The position numbers and the translations under genes were made by a program. From contig NC_088307.1 in the NCBI RefSeq assembly GCF_032854445.1, forward strand, positions 10,368,017 to 10,428,016: 60,000 nucleotides of DNA, given 5' to 3'. This stretch comes from Liolophura sinensis. Its lineage: Eukaryota > Mollusca > Polyplacophora > Chitonida > Chitonidae. The notes under the pieces are model-generated. The model searched no databases. It had not been told where the DNA came from and worked only from the letters and a program-made list of their open reading frames with translations. Below are positions 51,038 through 60,000 of this stretch, one piece after another (position 1 is the stretch's first letter; each line of letters starts with the position of its first letter).

Positions 51038-53404
51038 GATGGTTGTTAGTTTATGACAGGTGGTGAAACACGTAAGCGCTACAGAAATACTCAGACTATC
51101 AGGAAAGCTGGACATTACATCCGTCGGTTGCACTATCGCTGACAGCCGTCTGTTACTATGGAGATCACGTGGTCTCTGGCTTCCAGAGCCGCTCTCTGAG
51201 TTTGCTTTACATCACTGTTGCCACTAGTAAATTTTGTCCAAAAACCGTGAACAACGTCACAAGGTCACTGAGGTCATGGTCCTTGAGGCAGGAAGAACTT
51301 TACGTCAGAAAGCACAAACACCCTGTCTCAACCGTTATCTTCATCTATATTAAAGTCTGCATAACATGATTCCCACGGGCAGCCGCACTTGAAATAATTT
51401 TATTGGCGAAAGCTGATTATAGGCCGCCGGGGGGACTTTAGTGATGAGGCTCAGCCAAAACAAGCCGACGTGCATTGCACAGACACCGCTATTCCGAGTG
51501 TTCTACCTCTTGGTTGAGAAATATTTGCAGACGCCATATTCAAGGCTGCTGAGACATTTACACCTGCATGTATCAAAGCTCTCCACAGAGTACGGATGGG
51601 CCATATTTAAAATATTTATTTCTAAATACATCGTTTGGAAATAAATCCGTTAAGTTTACGACAGTATTTTTTCTCAGCTGTCAGCTCTCGTGTGCGGTAA
51701 GCTTAATTTTTACACTGTGCTCAAAACAATTCGAGGGAGTAGCAAATATTAAAGGGAGGCAATCATTAACACGAGATAACTTATTGCCCATTTTGTCAAG
51801 GAGTTACCTCCTCTTCGATTTCGGAGATTTGTTGCTTACCGTTTTCTGTCATCTGTGTTTCCTCGTTACTCTTCATCTTCTGAGAAGGCAGAACTTACTT
51901 ATGCCTTTGTAATCCTTTGTGCAACTTTACTGAACCAGCTGGATTCCAAGCGATGAAAGGACTGAGTTATAGGCCACGAAAGCTGGGGTCGCAACAACCC
52001 TCCTCATAGTTTACAGACGAGGTTTTTCTTAGTAGGTGTTTTAGATTTTTTCACGTAATTTCCTGCGCGATTTAAAACAATCCCATGAACCACCTCTCGG
52101 AGTACACTGTACATTGGAAAATCTGTTTCCGTAGCCTATACGTTAAGATAAGTCAGGGCTCAAATTACTTGCTCAGTCGCATATGTATCATGCTGATATT
52201 TTTGTGATTGGGACCGCACATAGATTGGTTTTCCTCCGCGGACCAAATAACTCACCACGGTAGCGGTTGAATTATTTCCCGCGTGGAGTTTGTCGTAAGG
52301 TACCAAATCTTTTAAACGTAAGTTACCGAGGAAGAGGGATTACCAGGTCAAGCAACAACTCATGACCTTCAGAACAAATGAACCTTCGACTGTGTATCTG
52401 TTTTACAAAATTTGTTTTTCCACAGTATGTAGGCTTATGCAGTGGCACTTTTTTTTGAGCAAGTGATTTTTTGACATTTGACATCAGTGGTTCTCCGTAC
52501 ATGTAAAATGTGACTAGGCCCTATATCGTTTTGCATACCGGTAGGCTAATAGACCTATTGTCCCTTTCTGTATATAATACAATCGGGACCAGCAATAAAG
52601 GTAGTAGTGTATATGAAATTTCATGAAAGATCACGTTCCATGGTCCGAACAGCCAGGTATTAACACATGCAGGCTACGAAAGTGGTTAGCGCGCTAGCGC
52701 AGGAAAATGACCCAGAAGCCTATCTCATGCAGTCGCTATGAGTTCAAGTCCAGTTCATGTTCACTTCCTAACACGTCCTGTACGTGGGAAGGTCTGCAGC
52801 AGCCTGCGGATGGTCGCATAGGTGTCCTCCCAGCTCGATCTGCCCGGTTTCCTCCTGCCATAATGCTGGTCGCCGTCGTAAAGGTGAAATCAAATAAACA
52901 AAATACATGTAGGCCTGGTGCAAGTACACTGAACGTCGTTGGGACCGCAGCTGTGTGAGAGTGATCTCCCTTTCCTTGGTTACTGCAAGCTCAGGTAGGT
53001 ATAAATATACCATCTTTTTCTCTGATTTTTTGACGCTCATGTTTTTGACGGAGCTAAAATTGTGAACATGTCTTTGTGCAGGGGCGATTAGGTCACTTTG
53101 GCCTCTGGTTGTCACACTACCGTCACATGCACAGGCCAATGGGAAAACTAGGTCACCGCCGTACACGGTATAAAGAGGTGACAACTGCACTCCATCAATG
53201 GAGCGTTGGGAGTTTTCCATTCGGTATTGACCAAAACGTCGATCTGATGCAAGTCTCTGCCATCTTCCAAAACGACTGTATATGGTCTTTTAGCATGTTA
53301 TCTTAATTTCCAGTCATTTGAACATTTTATGGGCAGAGGTCGAGACGAGATAGCATGCTGCTACTAACAGTAAGGTCAGGAATCTTTTTTTCAACTGGCT
53401 GAGA
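51038..53404. other. Shared 5' region of divergent genes B and C
   Basis: About 2.4 kb between the two start codons. Apart from a SINE at 52676-52897 no gene or repeat was recognised. No TATA box can be assigned with confidence. It is the likely place of both promoters. Confidence 0.5.
52676..52897 (+). mobile_element. SINE family I, sense
   Basis: gaaagtggttagcgcgctag, tatgagttcaagtccagttc, tacgtgggaaggtctgcagc, gccgtcgtaaaggtgaaatc; the middle of the tail is deleted. acatgcaggc (52664) and acatgtaggc (52903) may be its target-site duplication. Confidence 0.85.
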
Positions 53405-53588
53405 ATGGCGACTAGCAAACAAGACACGGCAGAGGTGATCCTTGACCCCGAAGCTCGATCGGACGAAGCACGTGAGGCGGGAAAGGACGAAGATGCCGAA
53501 GAGACCCGAGAGATAAAACGCCCTGTTCCGGACGGTGGTTGGGGATGGTGGGTCGTAATGGGAAGTACAATATCCCAAGTTATCTTAG
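53405..53588 (+). CDS. MCT-like gene C exon 1 (start codon, TM1 motif)
   Basis: The ATG sits in GAGAATGG (A at -3, G at +4). A ~40-residue acidic N terminus is followed by RPVPDGGWGWWVVMGSTISQ. Donor TTAG|GTAAAA, phase 1. Confidence 0.95.
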
Positions 53589-56500
53589 GTAAAAAATTAT
53601 TTACTTGTTTTACAAAAAGTGAAGAAGCTAAAAACATGATCTTTTGCTCTGAAAATTATTATATATACACCAATCGATCAACATTTAATTTTTTCATTTC
53701 AAATTTTGATTTGGAAAAATATATTACAGTATTATCCCACTCAAAAAGTTAATATAATTATTAATAATGCGACACCCCCTCCAGCACCCCCCCCCTCCCC
53801 CCCCCAAAAAACCCGAATGAAAATATTTACTTCTCAAATCAGTCCCGTTATATTGTCCATTAGGCGATCTGTTTCCTTATTTGTGTGTGTCGGCATAAAT
53901 GTAACCACTTGTATAAGTGAAATAATCAATGTTATGGTATGCCAGTTTGGCATTCATTCATTCAGTCATTTATGCACTCATTCATTTATTTACTTGTTTA
54001 TTTGATTGTTTTTTTATGCCGCTCAAGAATATTTCCCTTATACGCCCATCGTCAAGTATTATGGCAATGCGGTCGCTGTGAGTATGGTGTATTATGGTGG
54101 GAGGGAATCGGGCAGAGCCCGGTAGAAATCGACGACAATCAGGCGTGGCAGACTTTCACACGTCCGACCGGAGAGGAAGCCAACGTGAGCTAGAATCATA
54201 GCGACCGCATTGGCGAGAGGTTTGTAAGTTTTTGCGCTGCGCTGCAATGCTAACCACCTCGGCCACGCAGCCCCCCTTCACTGTCTCAAGACTATATCAT
54301 AAAACATCCATGAAAAAAAAAATAAAGAAAGAAAAAAATGTATTTCTAAAATCCTGGTTCTTTATCAACCCAGTTCATGAACCATTGAATTGTTAATATA
54401 TATACTGAACTATTAAATAAAAAGCTGAAACAATCGTACAAACAGGAATAAAAGAAGCCGGTGCAAGAAACCAATAGTGGAATTTTCAACGGCTATGTTT
54501 AGTATGGTAGTTATTTTTGCAGGAGGAATGGAGAAGTCGCGAGGAGTTATTTACCCTGAACTGATCGAAAGGTTTGGCTCAAGTTCCACGACAACAGCGT
54601 GGGTGATCTCCCTTACTGGCCTCTTTCGGCTTTGTGGAGGTAAGTGCATGCGCTCAATAAAATTAGAATTAAGTTATAGGAATGACATATATTCTTTCTT
54701 AAAAATGTGATCTGGAGATAAAGGATACTTATATAAGTAGTTTATTTATTTATTTATTTATTTATTTGATTGGTGTTTTACGCCGTACTCAAGAATATTT
54801 CACTTATATGACGGCGGCCAGCATTATGGTGGGAGGAAACCGGGCACAGCCCGGGGGAAACCCACGACCATCCGCAGGTTGCTATATATGTAATAAAAAT
54901 TCAAGCGAAATGACAGATCATAGACCAGATAGTGGGACAAAGTCAAACATTAACGTCTCATTTTGAGAGAAGGGGAATGTCGAATCAAAGCGCCCTTTCC
55001 GACATACGCATACCATTCATACCATGAATTTCATGCCAGTTTAGTGGCGTCAGTGAACAATCAAACAAAAAAATGGATTAATAAATTTTAGTCATTTTAT
55101 TTCAGGCCCTGTGGCTAGCGTGCTAAGTAACAAGTTTGGGATACGGCCCGTGGTGATGACTGGTGGCTTGATCATTACGTCATGCTATATCTCCAGTGCC
55201 TTTGCTCTGAGTATCGTTGCTCTGGTGTTTACGTACGGAATATTAGGCGGTAAGTTAGTTTGATCCAATCAAACGGTAAGTTAGTTTGATCATCCAATGA
55301 TGTCTTCTAATTGACTAACTGCTAATGTACCGTCTGAGACAATTGTGTGTCCATTTATACCATTGTGATGACGTTTTGTGGACATACTGGTAACGTATTA
55401 CACAGAAAACTAATGTGTGACTAAGAATCTAGTAGTCAGTCCAGCTTGGACCCGAGTCGCCAATGCGCGGGAAAAGACTCTCCGTTTGCAATGACATCAA
55501 GTCTTTGGAATTGAGATCAGAGATTAAACTGGATGGTGGGTTGAAACCTGTTTCGTTTAAATTTATTTATTTATTTGATTGAGGTTTTGCGCTACTCAAT
55601 AATATTTCGCTTAAACGACGCCCGCGGTCAGCATTACGGTGGAAGGAAAACAAACACAGCCCATCCAACCAAAGAACATCCACGGGGTGCTGACAGATCT
55701 TCCCATGTACAACCGGAGAGGAAACCACCATGAACTACACTTGAACTCACAGCCATCGCATTGGTGAAAGACTCTTGGGTCAAAACGCTGCGCTAGCACG
55801 CTAACAACTATATGGCTCGTGAGGCACCTGTTTCATTTTTTAAAAAAGCTTTCCATCCGTGTGTCTTCTATGCTTTGTCACTGATACTGTACCTTGTATG
55901 CTAAATGTTTACGGGGCCTCCGTGGCTCAGTTAGTGAGCGCGCTAGCGCAGCGTAATGACCCAGAAGTCTCCCACCAATGCGGTCGCTGTGAGTTCAAGT
56001 CCAGCTCATTCTGGCTTCCTCTCCAGCCGTACGTGGGAAGGTCTTCCAGCAACCTGCGGATGGTCGTGGGTTTCCCTCGGGCTCTGCCCGGTTTCCACCC
56101 ACCATAATGCTGGTCGCCGTCGTATAAGTGAAATATTCTTGAGTACGGCGTAGAAAACCAATCAAATAAATAATAATAAATAAATACTAAATGGTTACAA
56201 ACTTTCTTTCTTTTACAGGAATTGGCCAGATGTGCGCATACGCACCCACCGTTATTATCGTGGGACTATATTTCAACAAGCGGAGGGCTCTAGCTGCCGG
56301 ATTGTCGTCGGCCGGAATTGGAATCGGAACTTTTATCGTGCCACCATTGGTGGAACTGATGCTAGAAGAGCTGGGATTTACTGGAACTTTTTTCATCTTA
56401 GCTGGCCTTGGGTTGAACCTTTGTGTTACAGGGGCACTTTACAGGCCACTATCACTGCACTGGAAAATCGTGGACTCCGAAAGGTACTCGAAAAAGAAGC

Positions 56501-58847
56501 ATTTGAAAATACTTAAACATTCTTAATGCAATGAGGTTATACTTTCTTGGCGTTTCAGACTATATCTGTGGCGCCCGTCGTTTCTTGAACGGCTGAGACT
56601 ATATTCGTTATAAACATGGGGTTACTTGCACAAAGAGATAGTAAGCTTAAGTTGATTGTTAATCACTAAGATCACGATTTTAAAGATAACTTGGTTGACT
56701 GTGTTGTAAATATTTACAATCGACCCAAAATTAACGTCAAGTACAATAACTTGTCTTTGGTGGACCGGTAGTAATTTTGGATTCACTTGCAAAGATTTTA
56801 ATTGCCTCAAAAAGGTGTTAGGACAATATTTTCACACTTTGTTGTTGTTAGCAGCTAAGTAAGTATGATGTAGATCACTTCAGAAAATAAAGACAGGAAA
56901 GTTTTTGACTGGTACATTTTCCATTTATACTGACCAGCATTATGTACGAGTCAAACGATCGCGATGGTGAATCTGAAAATCGATTGTAAACCCTTCAATT
57001 TAGTTTGCAATTGATTTTAAATATCAGTTAGGCTGTGAGAAACGTAATAAGTAACTTGTCAAAGGCCGGTGGTGTAATCTGGGCAATCTGGTTTCCTTCA
57101 TGCATCAATCCGACCGCCATTGTGCATTGACTTCAATGCTTCAAGAGTGTATGGCTATATATGAAAGCGGGTATAGGATAATAATGTGATTCTTCAAACT
57201 TTCGCATGTTTGCACGGTGTTTATTCAAGCATATTCTGTATGCATTATTCCGCGTGGATTGATAAAATTATAGCATTTGTGAAGCCCTAAAATTGGCTAA
57301 TCCAACCAATGTAGTTTTGTCTCCAGATCCAATTAAAAATGTGCATAAATTGCGCTGAAAGTTGCTCTTTCATATGTGAAAATGTTGAACTAGGGCACAA
57401 GGTGAGGCAGCTTCCATGGTTAAACACTAATCAAAAAAATCTTTTCGTTCTTTGAAAATATGTTTCACATTTCACCTGTAGGCGAAGAAAACTGCGCGTG
57501 TCAAGTGCTGGAAGCGAAAATGTGGAAAATGGAAGTGTTGCCTTACTTGGAACAGAGTTGTCTGAAATGCCAGTCCGAGAAGGGTCGTCGAAGAAAAACG
57601 ATCTCAAATCTTTTCCAAATTCTGACGATGGAACAGAGAACGATGGAACGCTAAAAGACAATGCACCCCTACCGGAAAAAGAAAAACGATTGGTCAAAGC
57701 AAAGAAAAAAATCAAGTTCTTTGAATTCAGTTTATTGAAAGATTTTCCGTTTCTTTCCTTTTGTGTCACCCTTTTGTTGCTGACAATGGCGGCACAGATT
57801 GGACAAGTCTTCATCGCTACCATGGCGAGAGACAGGGGCGTGAGTAAAACAAACTCTGCCCTCTTGCTGTCAATCATTGGCGCCTGCGATACCATCGGTC
57901 GCGTGGGGTCCGGATTTGTATTCGACATGCCGAGAATTAAACCTCATCGGCAGTACGCATACAATGTATTCCTGTTTCTTGTGGCTGGATGTTGTTGTAT
58001 TTATCCGGCTGTCTATTCATTCCCATCCTTCGCCGTTATCAGCGCAGCTTTTGGATTCTTCGCCGGAATATACATTTCTCAGAAGTCCGTAATTATTGTG
58101 GATCTCGTTGGCGCCGACAAGTTAGTGTATTCCTTCGGACTGATAATCTGGTTCCAAGGCATCGGATTCCTGGTTGGCCCCACACTCTCAGGTAGGTGGA
58201 AAGGCACTACAAAATTGAAGGTGTTGTTAGCAGACGCGTCATAGAAGGAGTTCTATTGTTTTAATGCAGGAATTCTTACGTAGGGTCTCTCTGAACCATG
58301 CTCATACTGTATCCTATACACCTATGACGTCACAAGCTCCGAATGTGGGATCTAATGTGTGTATATTTAGGCCTACTGGAAAAATACCTTGTTACAGACC
58401 CGTGTTAATGGGCGTTAGATGCTAGTACTTGCATTTCACTTCAGAAAGAATTTCATAATTATCCAAAAGTATATTTCCGGGCGATATCATCGACTTTAAT
58501 CAACAGATATGGAGTTCATGATGCCTACCTTAGAATTCCAATATTTACATACATTCAGTTCAGAAAAAGAAGGTGTTAAAAAATAATCAGCCGGATATTA
58601 AGATAAGATTAAGTTTTAAGAGTGCGTCTGAGTGTGCCTCGTGATGTCGTGTGCATGCATAGTGAATTATTTATTTTCTCATACATTTATTTATTCCATT
58701 GTAGGCGTTTTGATCGACCATTTCAAGCGATACGATTTCTCATTTTACTTCGCTGGGGCCGTCTGTTTCTTGGCTGGTCTGGTTTTCATGAGCGGGAATA
58801 TATACAGCTATCGAAGGAAGAAAAGACAGAATATGGCACAAGACTGA
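53405..58847 (+). CDS. SLC16/monocarboxylate-transporter-like gene C, complete, six exons
   Basis: The only copy with all coding exons clear: 53405-53588, 54523-54639, 55106-55249, 56219-56483, 57482-58191 and 58705-58847 (1,563 bp, 520 aa). Predicted 12-TM MFS transporter of the SLC16 family with both termini cytosolic and a long loop between TM6 and TM7. Motifs: PDGGWGW (TM1), MEKS with Lys at the MCT1 Lys-38-like position, YFNKRRALAAG (TM5) and CDTIGRV (TM8 D-x3-R). The pair of charged TM8 residues fits proton-coupled transport as in MCT1, but many SLC16 members are not proton-coupled; substrate unknown. An AATAAA signal is at 59680-59685. Confidence 0.95.
53770..53812. repeat. Poly-C rich low-complexity tract
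   Basis: Runs of 5 to 10 C in gene C intron 1 followed by A6; may be prone to length error in assembly. Confidence 0.9.
53985..54276 (-). mobile_element. SINE family I, antisense, rearranged
   Basis: Tail tttatttacttgtttatttg, tttatgccgctcaagaatat; a head-like piece (gcaatgcggtcgctgtgagt) in sense orientation interrupts it near 54064-54083; ends ctaaccacctcggccacgca. Confidence 0.8.
54523..54639 (+). CDS. MCT-like gene C exon 2 (TM1-TM2)
   Basis: A 117-bp exon (acceptor TTTTTGCAG, donor GGAG|GTAAGT) encoding GMEKSRGVIYPELIERFGSS, then TTAWVISLTGLFRLCG. Confidence 0.95.
54738..54884 (-). mobile_element. SINE family I, antisense, 5'-truncated
   Basis: Long TTTA tail, then a nearly consensus 3' half up to ccatccgcaggttgct. 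In gene C intron 2, about 100 bp after exon 2. Confidence 0.95.
55106..55249 (+). CDS. MCT-like gene C exon 3 (TM3-TM4)
   Basis: A 144-bp exon (acceptor TATTTCAG, donor GGCG|GTAAGT) encoding PVASVLSNKFGIRPVVMTGG, then a hydrophobic helix ending FTYGILG. Confidence 0.95.
55561..55825 (-). mobile_element. SINE family I, antisense, diverged
   Basis: atttatttatttgattgagg, gttttgcgctactcaataat, ggaaaccaccatgaactaca to tgcgctagcacgctaacaac. Confidence 0.88.
55913..56186 (+). mobile_element. SINE family I, sense, full length, close to a splice acceptor
   Basis: ggggcctccgtggctcagtt, agtgagcgcgctagcgcagc and the complete body and tail. Flanked by ctaaatgtttac (55901-55912) and ctaaatggttac (56187-56198), a target-site duplication with one mismatch. 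Exon 4 of gene C starts 20 bp after the second copy. Confidence 0.95.
56219..56483 (+). CDS. MCT-like gene C exon 4 (TM4-TM6, TM5 signature)
   Basis: A 265-bp exon (acceptor TTCTTTTACAG, donor AAAG|GTACTC) encoding GIGQMCAYAPTVIIVGLYFN, then KRRALAAGLSSAGIGIGTF. Translation past the donor stays open for about 13 codons, so an alternative 3' end is conceivable. A full SINE ends about 30 bp before its acceptor. Confidence 0.95.
56530..57180. other. Gene C intron 4, no gene
   Basis: AT-rich unique-looking sequence with no repeat recognised. Confidence 0.4.
57188..57395 (+). repeat. Dispersed repeat, family VII, copy 3
   Basis: gtgtttattcaagcatattc, ggattgataaaattatagca, tttgtgaagccctaaaattg and ttttgtctccagatccaatt; matches 10765-10985 and the complement of 2895-3090. 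Confidence 0.8.
57482..58191 (+). CDS. MCT-like gene C exon 5 (central loop, TM7-TM10)
   Basis: A 710-bp exon (acceptor CACCTGTAG, donor TCAG|GTAGGT). A Ser/Lys/Glu-rich loop leads to LLKDFPFLSFCVTLLLLTMA (TM7), CDTIGRVGSGFVFDMPRIK (TM8), SQKSVIIVDLVGADKLVYS and GFLVGPTLS. Confidence 0.95.
58705..58847 (+). CDS. MCT-like gene C last exon (TM11-12, stop)
   Basis: A 143-bp coding part (acceptor CATTGTAG) encoding VLIDHFKRYDFSFYFAGAVC, FLAGLVFMSGNIYSY, then RRKKRQNMAQD and TGA. Confidence 0.95.
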
Positions 58848-59884
58848 AACAACTGTAATGTTGGTCGAAATGACGTTGTTACATTGATATGAATAGGAGA
58901 GTTTCTGAATGGCTGAAAGTAAAAAACGTCCTGCTGTACCATGTGACCTGTCAGAAATGTTAGGCAACTATTTTTGATTATATTTGCTAAAACATGGGTG
59001 AAGGTTATTTAGAATAGGCGAACAATACAGGAAATTGACGGAAAGTTTCGGAAAGAAAAAACATCAGTCATTTGTGCCTTTTGATCGGTTAACTGATGTC
59101 AGCAGAGGTCGCCTAACATTTTTGAGAAGTCACATGATACAGAAGTTCTACTTTTACCTTTAGCCACAGAAGAGTTTCAACTCCAGATTCCTCTATTAAA
59201 CCTTGTGTATGTGAATTGTTTTTGGACCACGTGTGCTGGGATTTCATCTTCTGTATAAACGATTACGGCATTCCACCTAATACAGATCTTGTGACTGCTT
59301 TATTAAACAGATAGCAGAGAAAACGTCATGTTAGAAGACACGTAAAAAGGCTTCAAGGCAGAGATATCCAGAAAAATTAACGCATCTTCGTAACTTACTT
59401 CTGAATATGAAACGAAAGACAGTTCCGAGGGAGTCAGGTTTCAACTTGCGTGCTTGTTGATGAAACAAGTCCGTTTTAAATTGCAGTTTTTTAAACTTGA
59501 TGGATGATTCAACAAGGCATTCAGCATTCCATGTTGAACATTAATATTAATTTTGTACGTGTATTTTTTAATATTAAAAATATTTTTATAGATATATTTA
59601 AAATTAATTGAACATACATGACTTGGTTTATGTGTCTTTGTAAAGTGTATTAATTTACTATGATGACCTTTTATGTTGAAATAAAGCATTTTTTGGTTGT
59701 TTGGTAGAATTATTGAAGGTTTAAGCCATTTTAAACTTGTTTTAAAACCTTAAAGTTTTGCAGCAGTAAGCGCACAGTGCAATTTTAAATCGTACATAAC
59801 ACTTCGGTGATATTTTAAAACGTTACATGTTGTTTCAGAAAAAAATGACGAGTTACTCTGCTGAAAAACATGATATATTTATTA
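58848..59884. other. Gene C 3' UTR and downstream flank
   Basis: No further gene. A block gtcagaaatgttaggcaact (58950) is the complement of gcctaacatttctgac at about 20034, with a weaker copy at 59108. AT-rich from 59500. Confidence 0.5.
59680..59685 (+). promoter_or_regulatory. Candidate polyadenylation signal of gene C
   Basis: AATAAA about 830 bp after the gene C stop codon, in an AT-rich 3'-UTR-like stretch with a T-rich run just downstream. It is the best-placed canonical hexamer seen. Confidence 0.5.
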
Positions 59885-59975
59885 TATTAAGAATTTTTCA
59901 CTCATGCGGTAACGCTCAGTGGTGGGGTATAAGCCACAGACCTGTGGCAGTTTACTGGCGAACTTTCTCATGTGT
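59885..59975 (-). mobile_element. SINE-like family IV fragment
   Basis: aagaatttttcactcatgcg, gtggggtataagccacagac, tggcagtttactggcgaact, ttctcatgtgtg resemble 16490-16795. Confidence 0.5.
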
Positions 59976-59977
59976 GC

Positions 59978-60000
59978 GGGACCGGTAGATCCAGGATCAA
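59978..60000 (+). mobile_element. SINE family II head, cut by the window edge
   Basis: cgggaccggtagatccagga followed by tcaa equals the head of the full element at 27523-27874; the rest lies to the right of the window. Confidence 0.75.

Overview
The window is animal genomic DNA with no prokaryotic features: short GT-AG spliced exons, long AT-rich introns, and a dense load of tRNA-derived SINEs, MITE-like inverted repeats and minisatellites. The SINE type (AAATAAATA tail next to a conserved block reading CTTGAGTACGGCGTAAAACACC) and the divergence of the proteins from vertebrate ones suggest a marine lophotrochozoan, most likely a mollusc. The species cannot be named from the sequence alone.

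Left part (about 1-24,100, minus strand): most of the gene for Drosha, the nuclear RNase III of the microRNA Microprocessor. Seventeen consecutive coding exons were placed by splice sites, phase and alignment to remembered animal Drosha. They run from a proline-rich N-terminal exon (24062) through an 891-bp Arg/Ser-rich exon, the acidic linker, the zinc-binding C-x-C exon and the platform/PAZ-like region to the start of RNase III domain a (618). All 17 exons join in one frame. The catalytic RNase III residues and the dsRNA-binding domain lie beyond the left edge; the first exon(s) with the start codon were not found. The introns hold a 3.1-kb satellite of 73-bp units with higher-order structure, four other minisatellites, an eroded Ty3/Gypsy pol fragment and several MITEs.

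Middle (about 24,100-31,900): no gene recognised. It holds a triplicated ~495-bp segment carrying a tRNA-like SINE head, a nested SINE with clear target-site duplications, a second copy of the long-TIR MITE, and a full-length SINE with a perfect 14-bp target-site duplication.

Right part (about 31,950-58,850): three related SLC16/monocarboxylate-transporter-like genes with the same exon plan. Gene A (minus, 38029 to 31952) shows five coding exons, but the expected last exon was not found. Gene B (minus, 51037 to 44404) reconstructs as seven coding exons (about 515 aa) if a 64-bp mini-intron near the start is accepted. Gene C (plus, 53405 to 58847) reconstructs as six exons (520 aa). B and C are head to head, 2.4 kb apart. 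Exon 3 is 144 bp in all three, exon phases are the same, and the family motifs (DGGWGW in TM1; YF-x-K-x-R in TM5; D/E-x3-R in TM8) are present, so this is a local gene-family expansion. About 25 copies of one SINE family and several smaller repeat families are spread over the whole window; some lie within about 10-50 bp of exon boundaries.
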